NCBI RefSeq assembly: GCF_030268065.1 | Contig: NZ_BSDD01000001.1 | Span: forward strand, 682,001 to 746,000 | Origin: Geothrix rubra | GTDB lineage: Bacteria; Acidobacteriota; Holophagae; Holophagales; Holophagaceae | Reading direction: 5' to 3' | DNA length: 64,000 nt | Shown: positions 25,937 to 33,382 of the stretch, one piece after another | How the letters are laid out: each line of letters begins with the position of its first letter | Position numbering within the stretch: position 1 is the stretch's first letter | Translations under genes and position numbers: made by a program | The notes under the pieces: generated by a model | Told to the model about the DNA's origin: nothing | What the model saw: only the letters and a program-made list of their open reading frames with translations | The model's database searches: none

Positions 25937-27802
25937 ATGCCCCTCCGCCGCTTCCTGTGCCTTCCGGTCCTCGCCGCCTTCCTCGGCCCCCTGGCCGCCC
26001 AGGCGCCGGAGCCGCCGAACCCGGTCATGGCCCGCTACACCAAGCGCGAGGTCCTCATCCCCATGCGGGACGGGGTGAGGCTGTTTACGTCCATCTACCT
26101 GCCGAAGGACACGAGCCGCCCCCATCCCATCCTCCTGCAGCGCACGCCCTACGGCGTGGGGCCCTACGGTGAGGACGCCTACCGGCGGGGCGTGGGCCCC
26201 TCCGCCACCTTCGCGGACCAGGACTACATCGTGGCCTACCAGGACGTGCGGGGCCGGTTCATGAGCGAGGGCACCTTCGTGGACGCGCGGCCCGTGAACC
26301 CCACCAAGGGACCGAAGGACACGGACGAGACCACGGACACCTACGACACCATCGACTGGCTGGTGAAGCACCTCCCGGACAACAACGGGAAGGTAGGCAT
26401 GTGGGGCATCAGCTATCCCGGCCACTACACGGCCCAGGGCATGCTCTGCGGCCATCCGGCCCTGAAGGCCGTGTCGCCGCAGGCGCCCATGATCGACCTC
26501 TGGGAGGGCGACGACAGCTACCACCGGGGCGCCTTCCAGCTCACCGCCAACTTCGGATTCTTCCTCTTCTTCCACAGCCGCCACGACGCCCCCTCGCCCG
26601 ACCGCCCCGAGGTCACGGAGGTGGGCACGCCCGACGGCTACCGCTGGTACCTCGACGCGGGCCCCGTGGCCGGCCTGGAAGGCAAGGTGAAGCAGGCCCC
26701 CGAGGGCATCTGGGAGGAGTACATCCGGCACACCGCGTACGACGCCTACTGGCAGGCCCGGGACCTGCGCCCCCACCTGCGCGGCGTGAAGCCCGCCGTC
26801 CTCACCGTGGGCGGCTGGTTCGACGCGGAGGACCTCTTCGGCGCCCTGGCCTGCGCCCGCACCCTGACGGAGAAGAGCCCCGCGACGGACAGCCACCTGG
26901 TGATGGGCCCCTGGACCCACGGCCAGTGGGCCGGCGGCGATGGCAGCCGCATCGGCACCGCCGAATTCGGATCGAGGACCGCCGCCTGGTTCGAGCAGGA
27001 CGTGGAGCTGCCCTTCTTCAACCACTACCTGAAGGACGTTCCCGGCCCCGCCCTGCCCAAGGCCACGGTCTTCGAGACCGGGAGCAACCGGTGGCGCACC
27101 TTCGACGCCTGGCCGCCGAAGCAGGCGAAGCCCCGGAGCTTCTACCTGGAGTCCCAGGGCCGCATCAGCTTCGCCCGGCCCGGAGCCACGGACGGCTTCG
27201 ACGCCTTCGTGAGCGACCCCGCCAAGCCGGTGCCCTACACCCAGGACATCAGCTTCGACTATTCGGCCCCGTACATGGTCGAGGACCAGCGGTTCGCGGC
27301 CCGGCGTCCGGACGTGCTGGTCTACGAGACGGCCCCCCTGACGGAGGATCTGACCCTGGCGGGCCCCGTCCGGCCCGTGCTGCACGTCAGCACCACCGGC
27401 ACCGACAGCGACTGGATCGTGAAGGTCATCGACGTCTTCCCCGACGATGCCCCGGATCCCGCCCACTGCCCCCCCGGCTGGCATGCGGCCGGCCAGCAGA
27501 TGCTCATCCGCGGGGACGCGCTCCGCGGGAAGTTCCGGAACAGCTTCACCACGCCCGAACCCTTCGTTCCCGGCCAGCCCACGGAGGTGGCCTTCACCCT
27601 GCCGGACGTCTTCCACACCTTCAAGAAGGGCCACCGGCTCATGGTCCAGGTCCAGTGTTCCTGGTTCCCCCTGGTGGACCGCAATCCCCAGGTCTTCTGC
27701 GACATCCCCCACGCCAGGCCCGGCGACTTCCGCAAGGCCGAGCAGCGCGTCTACCACAGCGCCGACCTGTCTTCGCGGATCGAGGTGCTGGCGCTGCAGT
27801 AG
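25937..27802 (+). CDS. CocE/NonD-family (X-Pro dipeptidase S15-like) secreted hydrolase
   Basis: 621-aa alpha/beta-hydrolase with signal peptide (LRRFLCLPVLAAFLGPLAAQAP), thus periplasmic or exported. The S15/CocE fold is clear: MRDGVRLFTSIYLPK, the oxyanion tyrosine in QRTPYG, DVRGRFMSEG, the nucleophile in GISYPG, and the acid/His region GPWTHGQWAG. The C-terminal X-Pro dipeptidyl-peptidase-like jelly roll includes LTEDLTLAGPVRP and DWIVKVIDVFPD. Members are amidases, esterases, beta-lactam acylases or peptidases; the substrate here is not deducible. ATG at 25937 follows GGGAG. It ends three bases before the convergent SDR gene. Confidence 0.87.
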   Translation: MPLRRFLCLPVLAAFLGPLAAQAPEPPNPVMARYTKREVLIPMRDGVRLFTSIYLPKDTSRPHPILLQRTPYGVGPYGEDAYRRGVGPSATFADQDYIVAYQDVRGRFMSEGTFVDARPVNPTKGPKDTDETTDTYDTIDWLVKHLPDNNGKVGMWGISYPGHYTAQGMLCGHPALKAVSPQAPMIDLWEGDDSYHRGAFQLTANFGFFLFFHSRHDAPSPDRPEVTEVGTPDGYRWYLDAGPVAGLEGKVKQAPEGIWEEYIRHTAYDAYWQARDLRPHLRGVKPAVLTVGGWFDAEDLFGALACARTLTEKSPATDSHLVMGPWTHGQWAGGDGSRIGTAEFGSRTAAWFEQDVELPFFNHYLKDVPGPALPKATVFETGSNRWRTFDAWPPKQAKPRSFYLESQGRISFARPGATDGFDAFVSDPAKPVPYTQDISFDYSAPYMVEDQRFAARRPDVLVYETAPLTEDLTLAGPVRPVLHVSTTGTDSDWIVKVIDVFPDDAPDPAHCPPGWHAAGQQMLIRGDALRGKFRNSFTTPEPFVPGQPTEVAFTLPDVFHTFKKGHRLMVQVQCSWFPLVDRNPQVFCDIPHARPGDFRKAEQRVYHSADLSSRIEVLALQ

Positions 27803-27805
27803 GCC

Positions 27806-28546
27806 TCAGATCCAGCGCCTTCCGCCATCCAGGGTGAGGATCTCGCCGGTGAGGAAGGGGCTGTCCGCCGCGTAGCGCACAGCGCGGCAGAGGTCGGCGG
27901 GCTCGCCCAGCCGCTTGAGGAGGGTGCGCTCTGCCAGGAAGGCCTCGTCGCTGCCCTCGACGGGGAGGATGGCCCCCAGGGCGTGGCCCACCACCCGCAC
28001 CCGTGGGGCCAGGGATTGCGCCAGTCCCGGGATCACCGAGGCCAGCCCGCCCTTGGCCGCGCTGTAGGGCAGCCGCTTCAGCCAGGGCTGGTGGATGGAG
28101 GTGTCCAGCAGGAACTGGAGGCAGGCGCCTTCCGCCAGGCGCGGCGCCAGCGCCTGGGCGCAGAGGAGGGGGAAGGCAAGGTTGATCCGCCAGGTGGCCT
28201 CGAGGCCCTCGGCGGTCCAGCTTCCCAGGGGGGCCTCGGGAAAGGTCCCTGCCACGATGACCGCGCCGGAAATCACCACCCCGGCCGTGTCCAGGGCCTC
28301 CAGATCTGCCATCATGCGGGACACCAGCTCCGGACGCTCCGCATCCCAGTGAAGGGTCCGGATCTGTGCTTTCCTGGACAACCCGGCCAGCCAGTCCTCG
28401 CCCTCCCAGGGGCGGGAACTCGTCAGCACCAGGTCATGGTCCCCGGCGAGATCCTCCGCCAGGGCCCGCCCGAGCCTCCTGCGGCCTCCCACCAACACCC
28501 AGCAGGGCCTGTCGTTTCCCGGCATCCGATCCATGCCGGCATTCAT
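27806..28546 (-). CDS. short-chain dehydrogenase/reductase
   Basis: NAD(P)-dependent oxidoreductase of 246 aa. The N-terminal cofactor motif is unusual, VLVGGRRRLGRALAEDL, with three arginines that would favour NADPH and resemble pteridine reductases and FolM. The catalytic YSAAKGG and the preceding serine region (LLDTSIHQPW) are present, and it ends LTGEILTLDGGRRWI as classical SDRs do. The start is uncertain: ATG at 28546 lies only 14 bp from the divergent phosphatase start, while ATGs at 28531 and 28522 are also possible. A role in reducing a pterin is plausible but unproved. Confidence 0.8.
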   Translation of the reverse strand: MNAGMDRMPGNDRPCWVLVGGRRRLGRALAEDLAGDHDLVLTSSRPWEGEDWLAGLSRKAQIRTLHWDAERPELVSRMMADLEALDTAGVVISGAVIVAGTFPEAPLGSWTAEGLEATWRINLAFPLLCAQALAPRLAEGACLQFLLDTSIHQPWLKRLPYSAAKGGLASVIPGLAQSLAPRVRVVGHALGAILPVEGSDEAFLAERTLLKRLGEPADLCRAVRYAADSPFLTGEILTLDGGRRWI

Positions 28547-28560
28547 ATCACAAAGGTTCC

Positions 28561-31140
28561 ATGAGCCCCACCCTCAAACGCATCCGCTGGCGCCTGCTCT
28601 GGATCAGCCTCGTGGCGCTGGGGTTCGCCCTGGGCTCCTTCTACCTGAACCAGTGGGTCTACGCACGGTCGGACGACCAATGCTCCTGGGTGGTCGAGAA
28701 CGTCAAGGACGGGAAGAAGATCGTCATCCGGGAGATCCTGCCCGAAGGCGTGGCCGAGGAGGCGGGCCTCCTGGAGGGGGACGAGCTGGTGGCCATCCAG
28801 GGCCACCACTGGGACGCCACCCGGGCCGGCACCATGGAGGCCCAGCGCTACATCAACTCACGGCGCGAGGGCACGATCCTCATCTACACCGTGAAGCGCC
28901 AGGGCCGCCTGCTCCAGCTCCCCCTCCGGCTGGTGAAGCCCCTGAGCCTCTTCCAGCTGGCCCTGCTGCTCAACGGCCTCATCGCCTGGGCCATCGCCGT
29001 CCTGGTGGTGGTGTCGGCGGCCGAGCGCAAGAGCGCCCGGCACTTCTTCTACCTGGCCAGCACCGGGCTCATGCTCTCCGGCGCCACCATCTCGGGGAAC
29101 GTCCCCGACCGTGCCGTGGCGGCCATCATCCTCGTGAACGGGCTGGTGAGCGCGCTGCTCCCGCCCCTGTGGGTGCACTTCTTCCTCCGCTTCCCCCATC
29201 CCTTCGAAGCGCGGAAGAACCGGCGCCTGCTCAGGGCCCTCTACGCCACCTTCGCCGCGATGGCCCTGGTGCTCACGACCCTGACCCTGATCCGGCTCTT
29301 CGGGGACGGGGCGGCCAAGGCCCTGGGTCTCGACGGCGAGCCGGCCCCCTCGGCACTGGTGGGCTTCCTCACCCTCCTCAGCCGCTGGCTGCCCCAGTCC
29401 CTCTACCTCGCCGCCGGCCTCCTGGGCCTCGGCTTCTTCGTCGCGGGCATGCTGCGGGTGGAGCCGAGGTTCCGCCGGACGCTCATCCCCAGCCTCCTCG
29501 TGACCACCGCCATCTGCCTGGACCTGGTGGCCATGGTCCTGCTCCAGGCGAAGTTCGGAGCCAGCCAGATCTTCAGCCGCCAGAGCTGGATCTTCATGGT
29601 GCCCCTGCCCCTCCTCCCGCTGAGCTTCGCCTACGCCATCTTCCGTCGCGGCCTGTTCGACGTCCGCAAGGCCCTGCTCCGCTGGGTCATCTACTTCGCC
29701 GTGCTGGGCCTCACCCTGGCCCTCTACCTCGGCGGCCTCGCCTGGGCCTTCTCCCAGGCCCTCTCCTCCATTCCCCCGGGCTGGGCCGGAGCCCTGGTGG
29801 GCCTCCTGGCCCTGCCGCTGGGGTGGAGCCTGCGGTGGCTCCTGCGGGGCATCCGCCGGCGCTTCCGCCGGGACATCGCCAGTGCGCGGGACACCGCCCT
29901 GGGCGCCCTCCGCGAGCCGAAGAAGCGGTTCAGCGAGGAGGCCCTGCTCAAGACCGTGGCCAGCTCCCTGCGGGAGGCCTTCCAGCCGCAGCTGCTGGAG
30001 GTCCTGCCCGTGGAGGACCGCCGCATCCTCCTGCCCGGTGCGGAGACCCTCGACCGCGACGACCGCAAAGTGACCTTCCCGCCCCAGTACCTGATCCTGC
30101 CTGCGGGCCTGCTGCGCCTGGCCCGGGAGAACCGCGAGCTGGTGCTGGGCCTGGGGAGCGAGGAGGCCGACTGGATCCGCGAGCAGGGAGAGCGTCTGCG
30201 GGCCCATGTGGATGCCCTGGAGGCCCAGCTCCTGGTGCTGCTGATGGGCGGCGACGAGCCCCATGCCGCCGTGCTGCTGGGCGGGAAATACGCCGAGCTG
30301 AACTATGGCCGGGATGACCGGGAGCTGCTCCGGGAGGTGGCCCTGGCCGCCAGCCTGGTGCTGGAGACCGCGATCCTCCACCGCCGCACCCTGGCCCAGG
30401 AGCGGCTGAGCCAGGAGCTGGAGACCGCCCGGCGCATCCAGGAGGGGCTCATCACCTCCGAGCCGCCCTCGATCCCGGGCTTCCACGTGGCCCTGCGTCT
30501 GGAACCGGCCCTGGAGACCGGCGGGGACCTGCTCTTCGTCAAGCGGCGGCCCAGCGGCACCTGGCTGGCGGCCGTGGGCGACGTCTGCGGCAAGGGGCTG
30601 GCCGCGGCGCTGTACATGGCGCAGGCGACGGCCCTGCTGGAGCACGCCACCCAGCGGGAGGACCAGCCCCTGGAGACCATCCTCCAGGCCATGGACCACA
30701 CCCTGCGCCAGCTCCTGGGCCAGCGAGGCTTCCTCACCCTGGCGCTGCTGGAGTGGGATGCCCAGGGCCGCTACCGGCTGGCCCGCGCCGGCCACCCCGG
30801 CGCCCTGCTGCTGGAGGGGCTCACGGAGGACTGCTCCCGCGAGCTGGCCCCCCACGGGCGGGGCCTGGGCCTCCGTCCCGCCGGGCCCGGGGACTGGGAA
30901 GTGCTCGAGGGCGTCCTCCCGCCCAAGGGTTGGCTGGTGCTCTACAGCGACGGCCTCTCCGAGGCCATGAGCAAGCAGGGGGAGCTCTACGGGGTCCCGC
31001 GGCTCTGCGCCCAGCTCCGCCGCCTCTGGGGCACCGGCAGCCCGCGCGCCGCCTGCGAGGCCGTCTTCCGCGACGTGGCCGCCTTCGATGCGCAGAACCT
31101 GGACGACCGAACCCTGTTTATCCTGGGGAGGGAGGTCTGA
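28561..31140 (+). CDS. membrane PDZ-SpoIIE (PP2C-type) phosphatase
   Basis: 859 aa. Membrane helix at 11-30; a PDZ-like domain at about 45-125 (REILPEGVAEEAGLLEGDELVAIQG); seven or eight membrane helices from 128 to 430; an intermediate cytoplasmic domain of about 180 residues; and a RsbU/SpoIIE serine phosphatase domain from about 620, starting ELETARRIQEGL, with metal-binding GGDLLFV (near 653), VGDVCGKG (near 671) and a C-terminal LDDRTLFIL. Such enzymes dephosphorylate anti-anti-sigma factors. No anti-sigma or STAS gene is in the window. ATG at 28561 has AAAGG upstream. It overlaps the next gene by TGATG. Confidence 0.87.
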   Translation: MSPTLKRIRWRLLWISLVALGFALGSFYLNQWVYARSDDQCSWVVENVKDGKKIVIREILPEGVAEEAGLLEGDELVAIQGHHWDATRAGTMEAQRYINSRREGTILIYTVKRQGRLLQLPLRLVKPLSLFQLALLLNGLIAWAIAVLVVVSAAERKSARHFFYLASTGLMLSGATISGNVPDRAVAAIILVNGLVSALLPPLWVHFFLRFPHPFEARKNRRLLRALYATFAAMALVLTTLTLIRLFGDGAAKALGLDGEPAPSALVGFLTLLSRWLPQSLYLAAGLLGLGFFVAGMLRVEPRFRRTLIPSLLVTTAICLDLVAMVLLQAKFGASQIFSRQSWIFMVPLPLLPLSFAYAIFRRGLFDVRKALLRWVIYFAVLGLTLALYLGGLAWAFSQALSSIPPGWAGALVGLLALPLGWSLRWLLRGIRRRFRRDIASARDTALGALREPKKRFSEEALLKTVASSLREAFQPQLLEVLPVEDRRILLPGAETLDRDDRKVTFPPQYLILPAGLLRLARENRELVLGLGSEEADWIREQGERLRAHVDALEAQLLVLLMGGDEPHAAVLLGGKYAELNYGRDDRELLREVALAASLVLETAILHRRTLAQERLSQELETARRIQEGLITSEPPSIPGFHVALRLEPALETGGDLLFVKRRPSGTWLAAVGDVCGKGLAAALYMAQATALLEHATQREDQPLETILQAMDHTLRQLLGQRGFLTLALLEWDAQGRYRLARAGHPGALLLEGLTEDCSRELAPHGRGLGLRPAGPGDWEVLEGVLPPKGWLVLYSDGLSEAMSKQGELYGVPRLCAQLRRLWGTGSPRAACEAVFRDVAAFDAQNLDDRTLFILGREV

Positions 31141-31634
31141 TGCCGCGCCGTTCCGCCCTGAGATGGCTCGTTCCCCTGCTGCTCTCGCTCCAGCTCTGCC
31201 TGCTCTGGATCCAGGGGGCCCAGCTCCACCAGCAGAACCAGCAGCTGAGCGACCTCCGGGCCGACATCCAGGACCTGGCCGACAGCCTGGACTCCGGGCA
31301 GGACGAGGCCACTCCCCAGGACGACTCCGGGGCCGTGCCCCTGCGCCACCGGGTCCATCCGCGCCTCCGCCTCCAGCGCGTGGCCGTGCTCGGCCTCCAG
31401 GACGAGAAGGACGCCGCCGCCGAGGAGATCCGCGCCACCCGTGACTCCGAGCGGAAGGCCGTGAAGGACGCCCGCGAGGCCCAGTCCAAGATCTCCATCG
31501 AGGAGAACGCCCACAAGGCCGAGGAGGCCCGGAAGATCAGGGGCGCCACGGACCGCTGGCAGCGCTGGTCCCTGGCTGCCGTGGGGCTGCTCTGCCTGGC
31601 CTGGCTCCTCCGCGGCTGGTTCCGGCGGCGCTGA
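31140..31634 (+). CDS. two-helix membrane protein with central coiled coil
   Basis: 164 aa, not a family I can name. An N-terminal hydrophobic segment (LRWLVPLLLSLQLCLLWI) is followed by coiled coil (QLHQQNQQLSDLRADIQDLADSLDS). A spacer then leads to a second charged helix (DEKDAAAEEIRATRDSERKAVKDAREAQSK) and a C-terminal membrane helix (WSLAAVGLLCLAWLLRGWF). It overlaps the phosphatase stop and the SirB1-like start, both as TGATG, so it is very likely co-translated with them. It may help the phosphatase sense or assemble at the membrane; that is inference. Confidence 0.65.
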   Translation: MPRRSALRWLVPLLLSLQLCLLWIQGAQLHQQNQQLSDLRADIQDLADSLDSGQDEATPQDDSGAVPLRHRVHPRLRLQRVAVLGLQDEKDAAAEEIRATRDSERKAVKDAREAQSKISIEENAHKAEEARKIRGATDRWQRWSLAAVGLLCLAWLLRGWFRRR

Positions 31635-32428
31635 TGTCCCTGCTGGAGTTCCTCCGCGCGGACCCGGACTGCCGGAACCTCGCGGAGGGCGCCGTCCACG
31701 CCGCCTCTCCGGCCCTGGCGGATCCGGACCCGGCGCCAGTACTCCGGCAGCTGGACGAATGGGCCTTCCTGCTGGCCGGGCGGATGCCGCTGCCCTGGAA
31801 CCTCCACCAGGCCATCGATGCCCTCAACCACCTGCTGTTCCACGATCTGGGATTCCAGGGGGACCGGGATACCTACGATGCCCCGGAGAACGCGCTGCTG
31901 CCGCAGGTGATCGGGCGCCGCCGGGGCCTGCCCATCGCCCTCTCCATCCTGTGGGTGGACCTGGCCCGGCGCCTCGGGTTCGATGCCGTGGGCGTGGGCC
32001 TGCCGGGCCACTTCATCGCGGGCCTCCGCACGGACCTGGGCCTGCTCTGCTTCGATCCCTTCCACGGCGGGCGCCCCGTGGGAACGGAACGCGGCTCCGA
32101 GATCGTCGCCGCCGCCACTGGCGGCAAGGTGGCCTTCCACCCCGCCATGCTGCGCCCCACGCCGGACAGGCAGATCCTGGCGAGGCTGGTGCGCAACCTC
32201 CACCTGCGGTACCTCCACGCCGAGCTCTGGGAGGAGGCCCTGTGGACCGGCACCCACCTCATCCTCCTGGAGCCGTCCAACCCCCGCCCGCGGAAGGAGC
32301 GGGCCTTCGTCCACCTGCAGCGCGGCGAGCCAGGCCCGGCCCTCGAGGATCTCCAGGAGGCCCTCCGGCTCAGCCCCGAACCCGATCCCGAGATCCAGGC
32401 CTGGATGCAGCAGCTGCGCCAGGGCTAG
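31634..32428 (+). CDS. SirB1-family transglutaminase-like protein
   Basis: 264 aa. The SirB1/transglutaminase-like core spans about residues 40-190, with RDTYDAPENALLPQVIGRRRGLPIALSILWVDLA in segments and GLPGHFIAG. In place of the transglutaminase Cys there is a serine in this motif (PIALSILW), as in many SirB1 proteins, so enzymatic activity is doubtful. The C terminus is TPR-like (EALWTGTHLILLEPSNPRPRKERAFVHL). It starts within the previous stop codon (TGATG). It ends nine bases before convergent DUF302. Confidence 0.78.
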   Translation: MSLLEFLRADPDCRNLAEGAVHAASPALADPDPAPVLRQLDEWAFLLAGRMPLPWNLHQAIDALNHLLFHDLGFQGDRDTYDAPENALLPQVIGRRRGLPIALSILWVDLARRLGFDAVGVGLPGHFIAGLRTDLGLLCFDPFHGGRPVGTERGSEIVAAATGGKVAFHPAMLRPTPDRQILARLVRNLHLRYLHAELWEEALWTGTHLILLEPSNPRPRKERAFVHLQRGEPGPALEDLQEALRLSPEPDPEIQAWMQQLRQG

Positions 32429-32437
32429 GGCCCCCCT

Positions 32438-32821
32438 TCAGCGGGCGGCCTCCACCATGCCGACGAGCGCCGCCTCCACCTCGGCGGCCACGGGCTTCAG
32501 GGCCTCGTCCTGGGTGAGCCCTCCGAGCATCTCCGCCGGCAGGATCAGCCCGATCCGCGTGCGGCCCTGCTCCGTGTAGACCGAGATGCGGCAGGGGAGC
32601 GCCATGTTCAGGCGCAGGTCCCGGGCGAGCACCTTGGCGGCCTGGGCCGGGTTGCAGACCTCGAAGACGCGGCACTGCTCGGCGAAGGGGAACCCCTTGC
32701 CCCTCAGGGTGTCCCCGAGATCGTGGACATGCAGGACCCCGAAACCGCCGGCCTTGACCGCCGCCTCGAGATCCGTGGCCGCCTGCTCAAAGGGTTTGCC
32801 CGAATCGACAATGTGGTACAT
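32438..32821 (-). CDS. DUF302 domain protein
   Basis: 127 aa, soluble. The DUF302 pattern is clear: FEQAATDLEAAVKAGGFGVLHVHDLGDTL, then FEVCNPAQAAKVLARDLRLNMALPCRISVYTEQGRTRIGLI. The cysteines in EVCNP and LPCRI are conserved in the family. Function is unknown; some members are linked to sulfur or redox proteins. No signal peptide. A TATCAT about 20 bp upstream (minus strand, near 32841-32846) could be its -10. Confidence 0.8.
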   Translation of the reverse strand: MYHIVDSGKPFEQAATDLEAAVKAGGFGVLHVHDLGDTLRGKGFPFAEQCRVFEVCNPAQAAKVLARDLRLNMALPCRISVYTEQGRTRIGLILPAEMLGGLTQDEALKPVAAEVEAALVGMVEAAR

Positions 32822-32866
32822 GACCGGCCTCCAGGGCCCCCATGATACCTGCGGCGCCCAGCCCCC

Positions 32867-33301
32867 TCACCCCAGCCTGCGGACGACCACCACGCACCCG
32901 ACCGCCTTGTGCAGGAAGAGGATCTGGACCTTCACCGGACCCGCAGGGAAGCGGAAGGTGAACTGGAAGGTCCGCGAGGGTTCCGGACCTTGGCAGAAGG
33001 CCGTGAACTGCCCCTGGAACGCCTGCACGGAGGTGCAGGGGGCCACCTCGGTGAAGAAATTCCGGCCGATCACGTCCTGGGATCGGCGGCCCGCCAGTTC
33101 CTCCTCCGCCCGGTTGTAGGCGAGCACCAACCCATCGCCGGCGAGGACGATGACCCCGAAGGGGAGCTCGTCCAGTTCGGCTTCCGAGAGGTCCGGGATG
33201 CCCCGGAGGCGGCGATAGCAGGCCGGACAGATGCCATGGGAGTGGTCGATCTCCCCCTCCCGGATCCAGCTCCCGCACCAGGCACAGAGCACCTCCGCCA
33301 T
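32867..33301 (-). CDS. photoactive-yellow-protein-like PAS protein with N-terminal zinc ribbon
   Basis: 144 aa. Residues 6-28 hold two CxxC pairs (C6/C9, C25/C28) resembling a zinc ribbon. Residues 38-143 align by eye with photoactive yellow protein: LDELPFGVIVLAGDGLVLAYNRAEE corresponds to PYP 22-46 and VIGRNFFTEVAPCT to PYP 57-70. The chromophore cysteine (PYP C69) is C89; PYP Y42, E46 and R52 are Y62, E66 and R72, while T50 is Ala70. PYP senses blue light through p-coumaric acid on that cysteine. ATG at 33301 follows GGGAG. A TATGCT -10 may lie within the maeB terminator. No chromophore-synthesis gene is in the window. Light sensing is inferred; a non-photoactive PAS sensor is the alternative. 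Confidence 0.72.
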   Translation of the reverse strand: MAEVLCAWCGSWIREGEIDHSHGICPACYRRLRGIPDLSEAELDELPFGVIVLAGDGLVLAYNRAEEELAGRRSQDVIGRNFFTEVAPCTSVQAFQGQFTAFCQGPEPSRTFQFTFRFPAGPVKVQILFLHKAVGCVVVVRRLG

Positions 33302-33326
33302 CAGGACTCCCTCGGCATGGTCCGGC

Positions 33327-33369
33327 CCAGCATAGCAGGGGGGCCCGGAGGCCCCCCCTTCTATGCTGG
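33327..33369. terminator. long bidirectional terminator hairpin after maeB
   Basis: Outer arms CCAGCATAG (33327-33335) and CTATGCTGG (33361-33369) flank an inner G6C2 stem (AGGGGGGCC with GGCCCCCC). It begins 14 bp past the maeB stop and may end the maeB message. It also overlaps the presumed promoter of the PYP-like gene. Confidence 0.75.
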
Positions 33370-33382
33370 CGCTCGGCTGCGG

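Noticed and set aside
25055-27757. 900-codon minus-strand frame continuous with queE
   Set aside because: Only the last 222 codons are QueE; the rest is antisense to the CocE-type hydrolase. The ATG at 25723 is the natural start.
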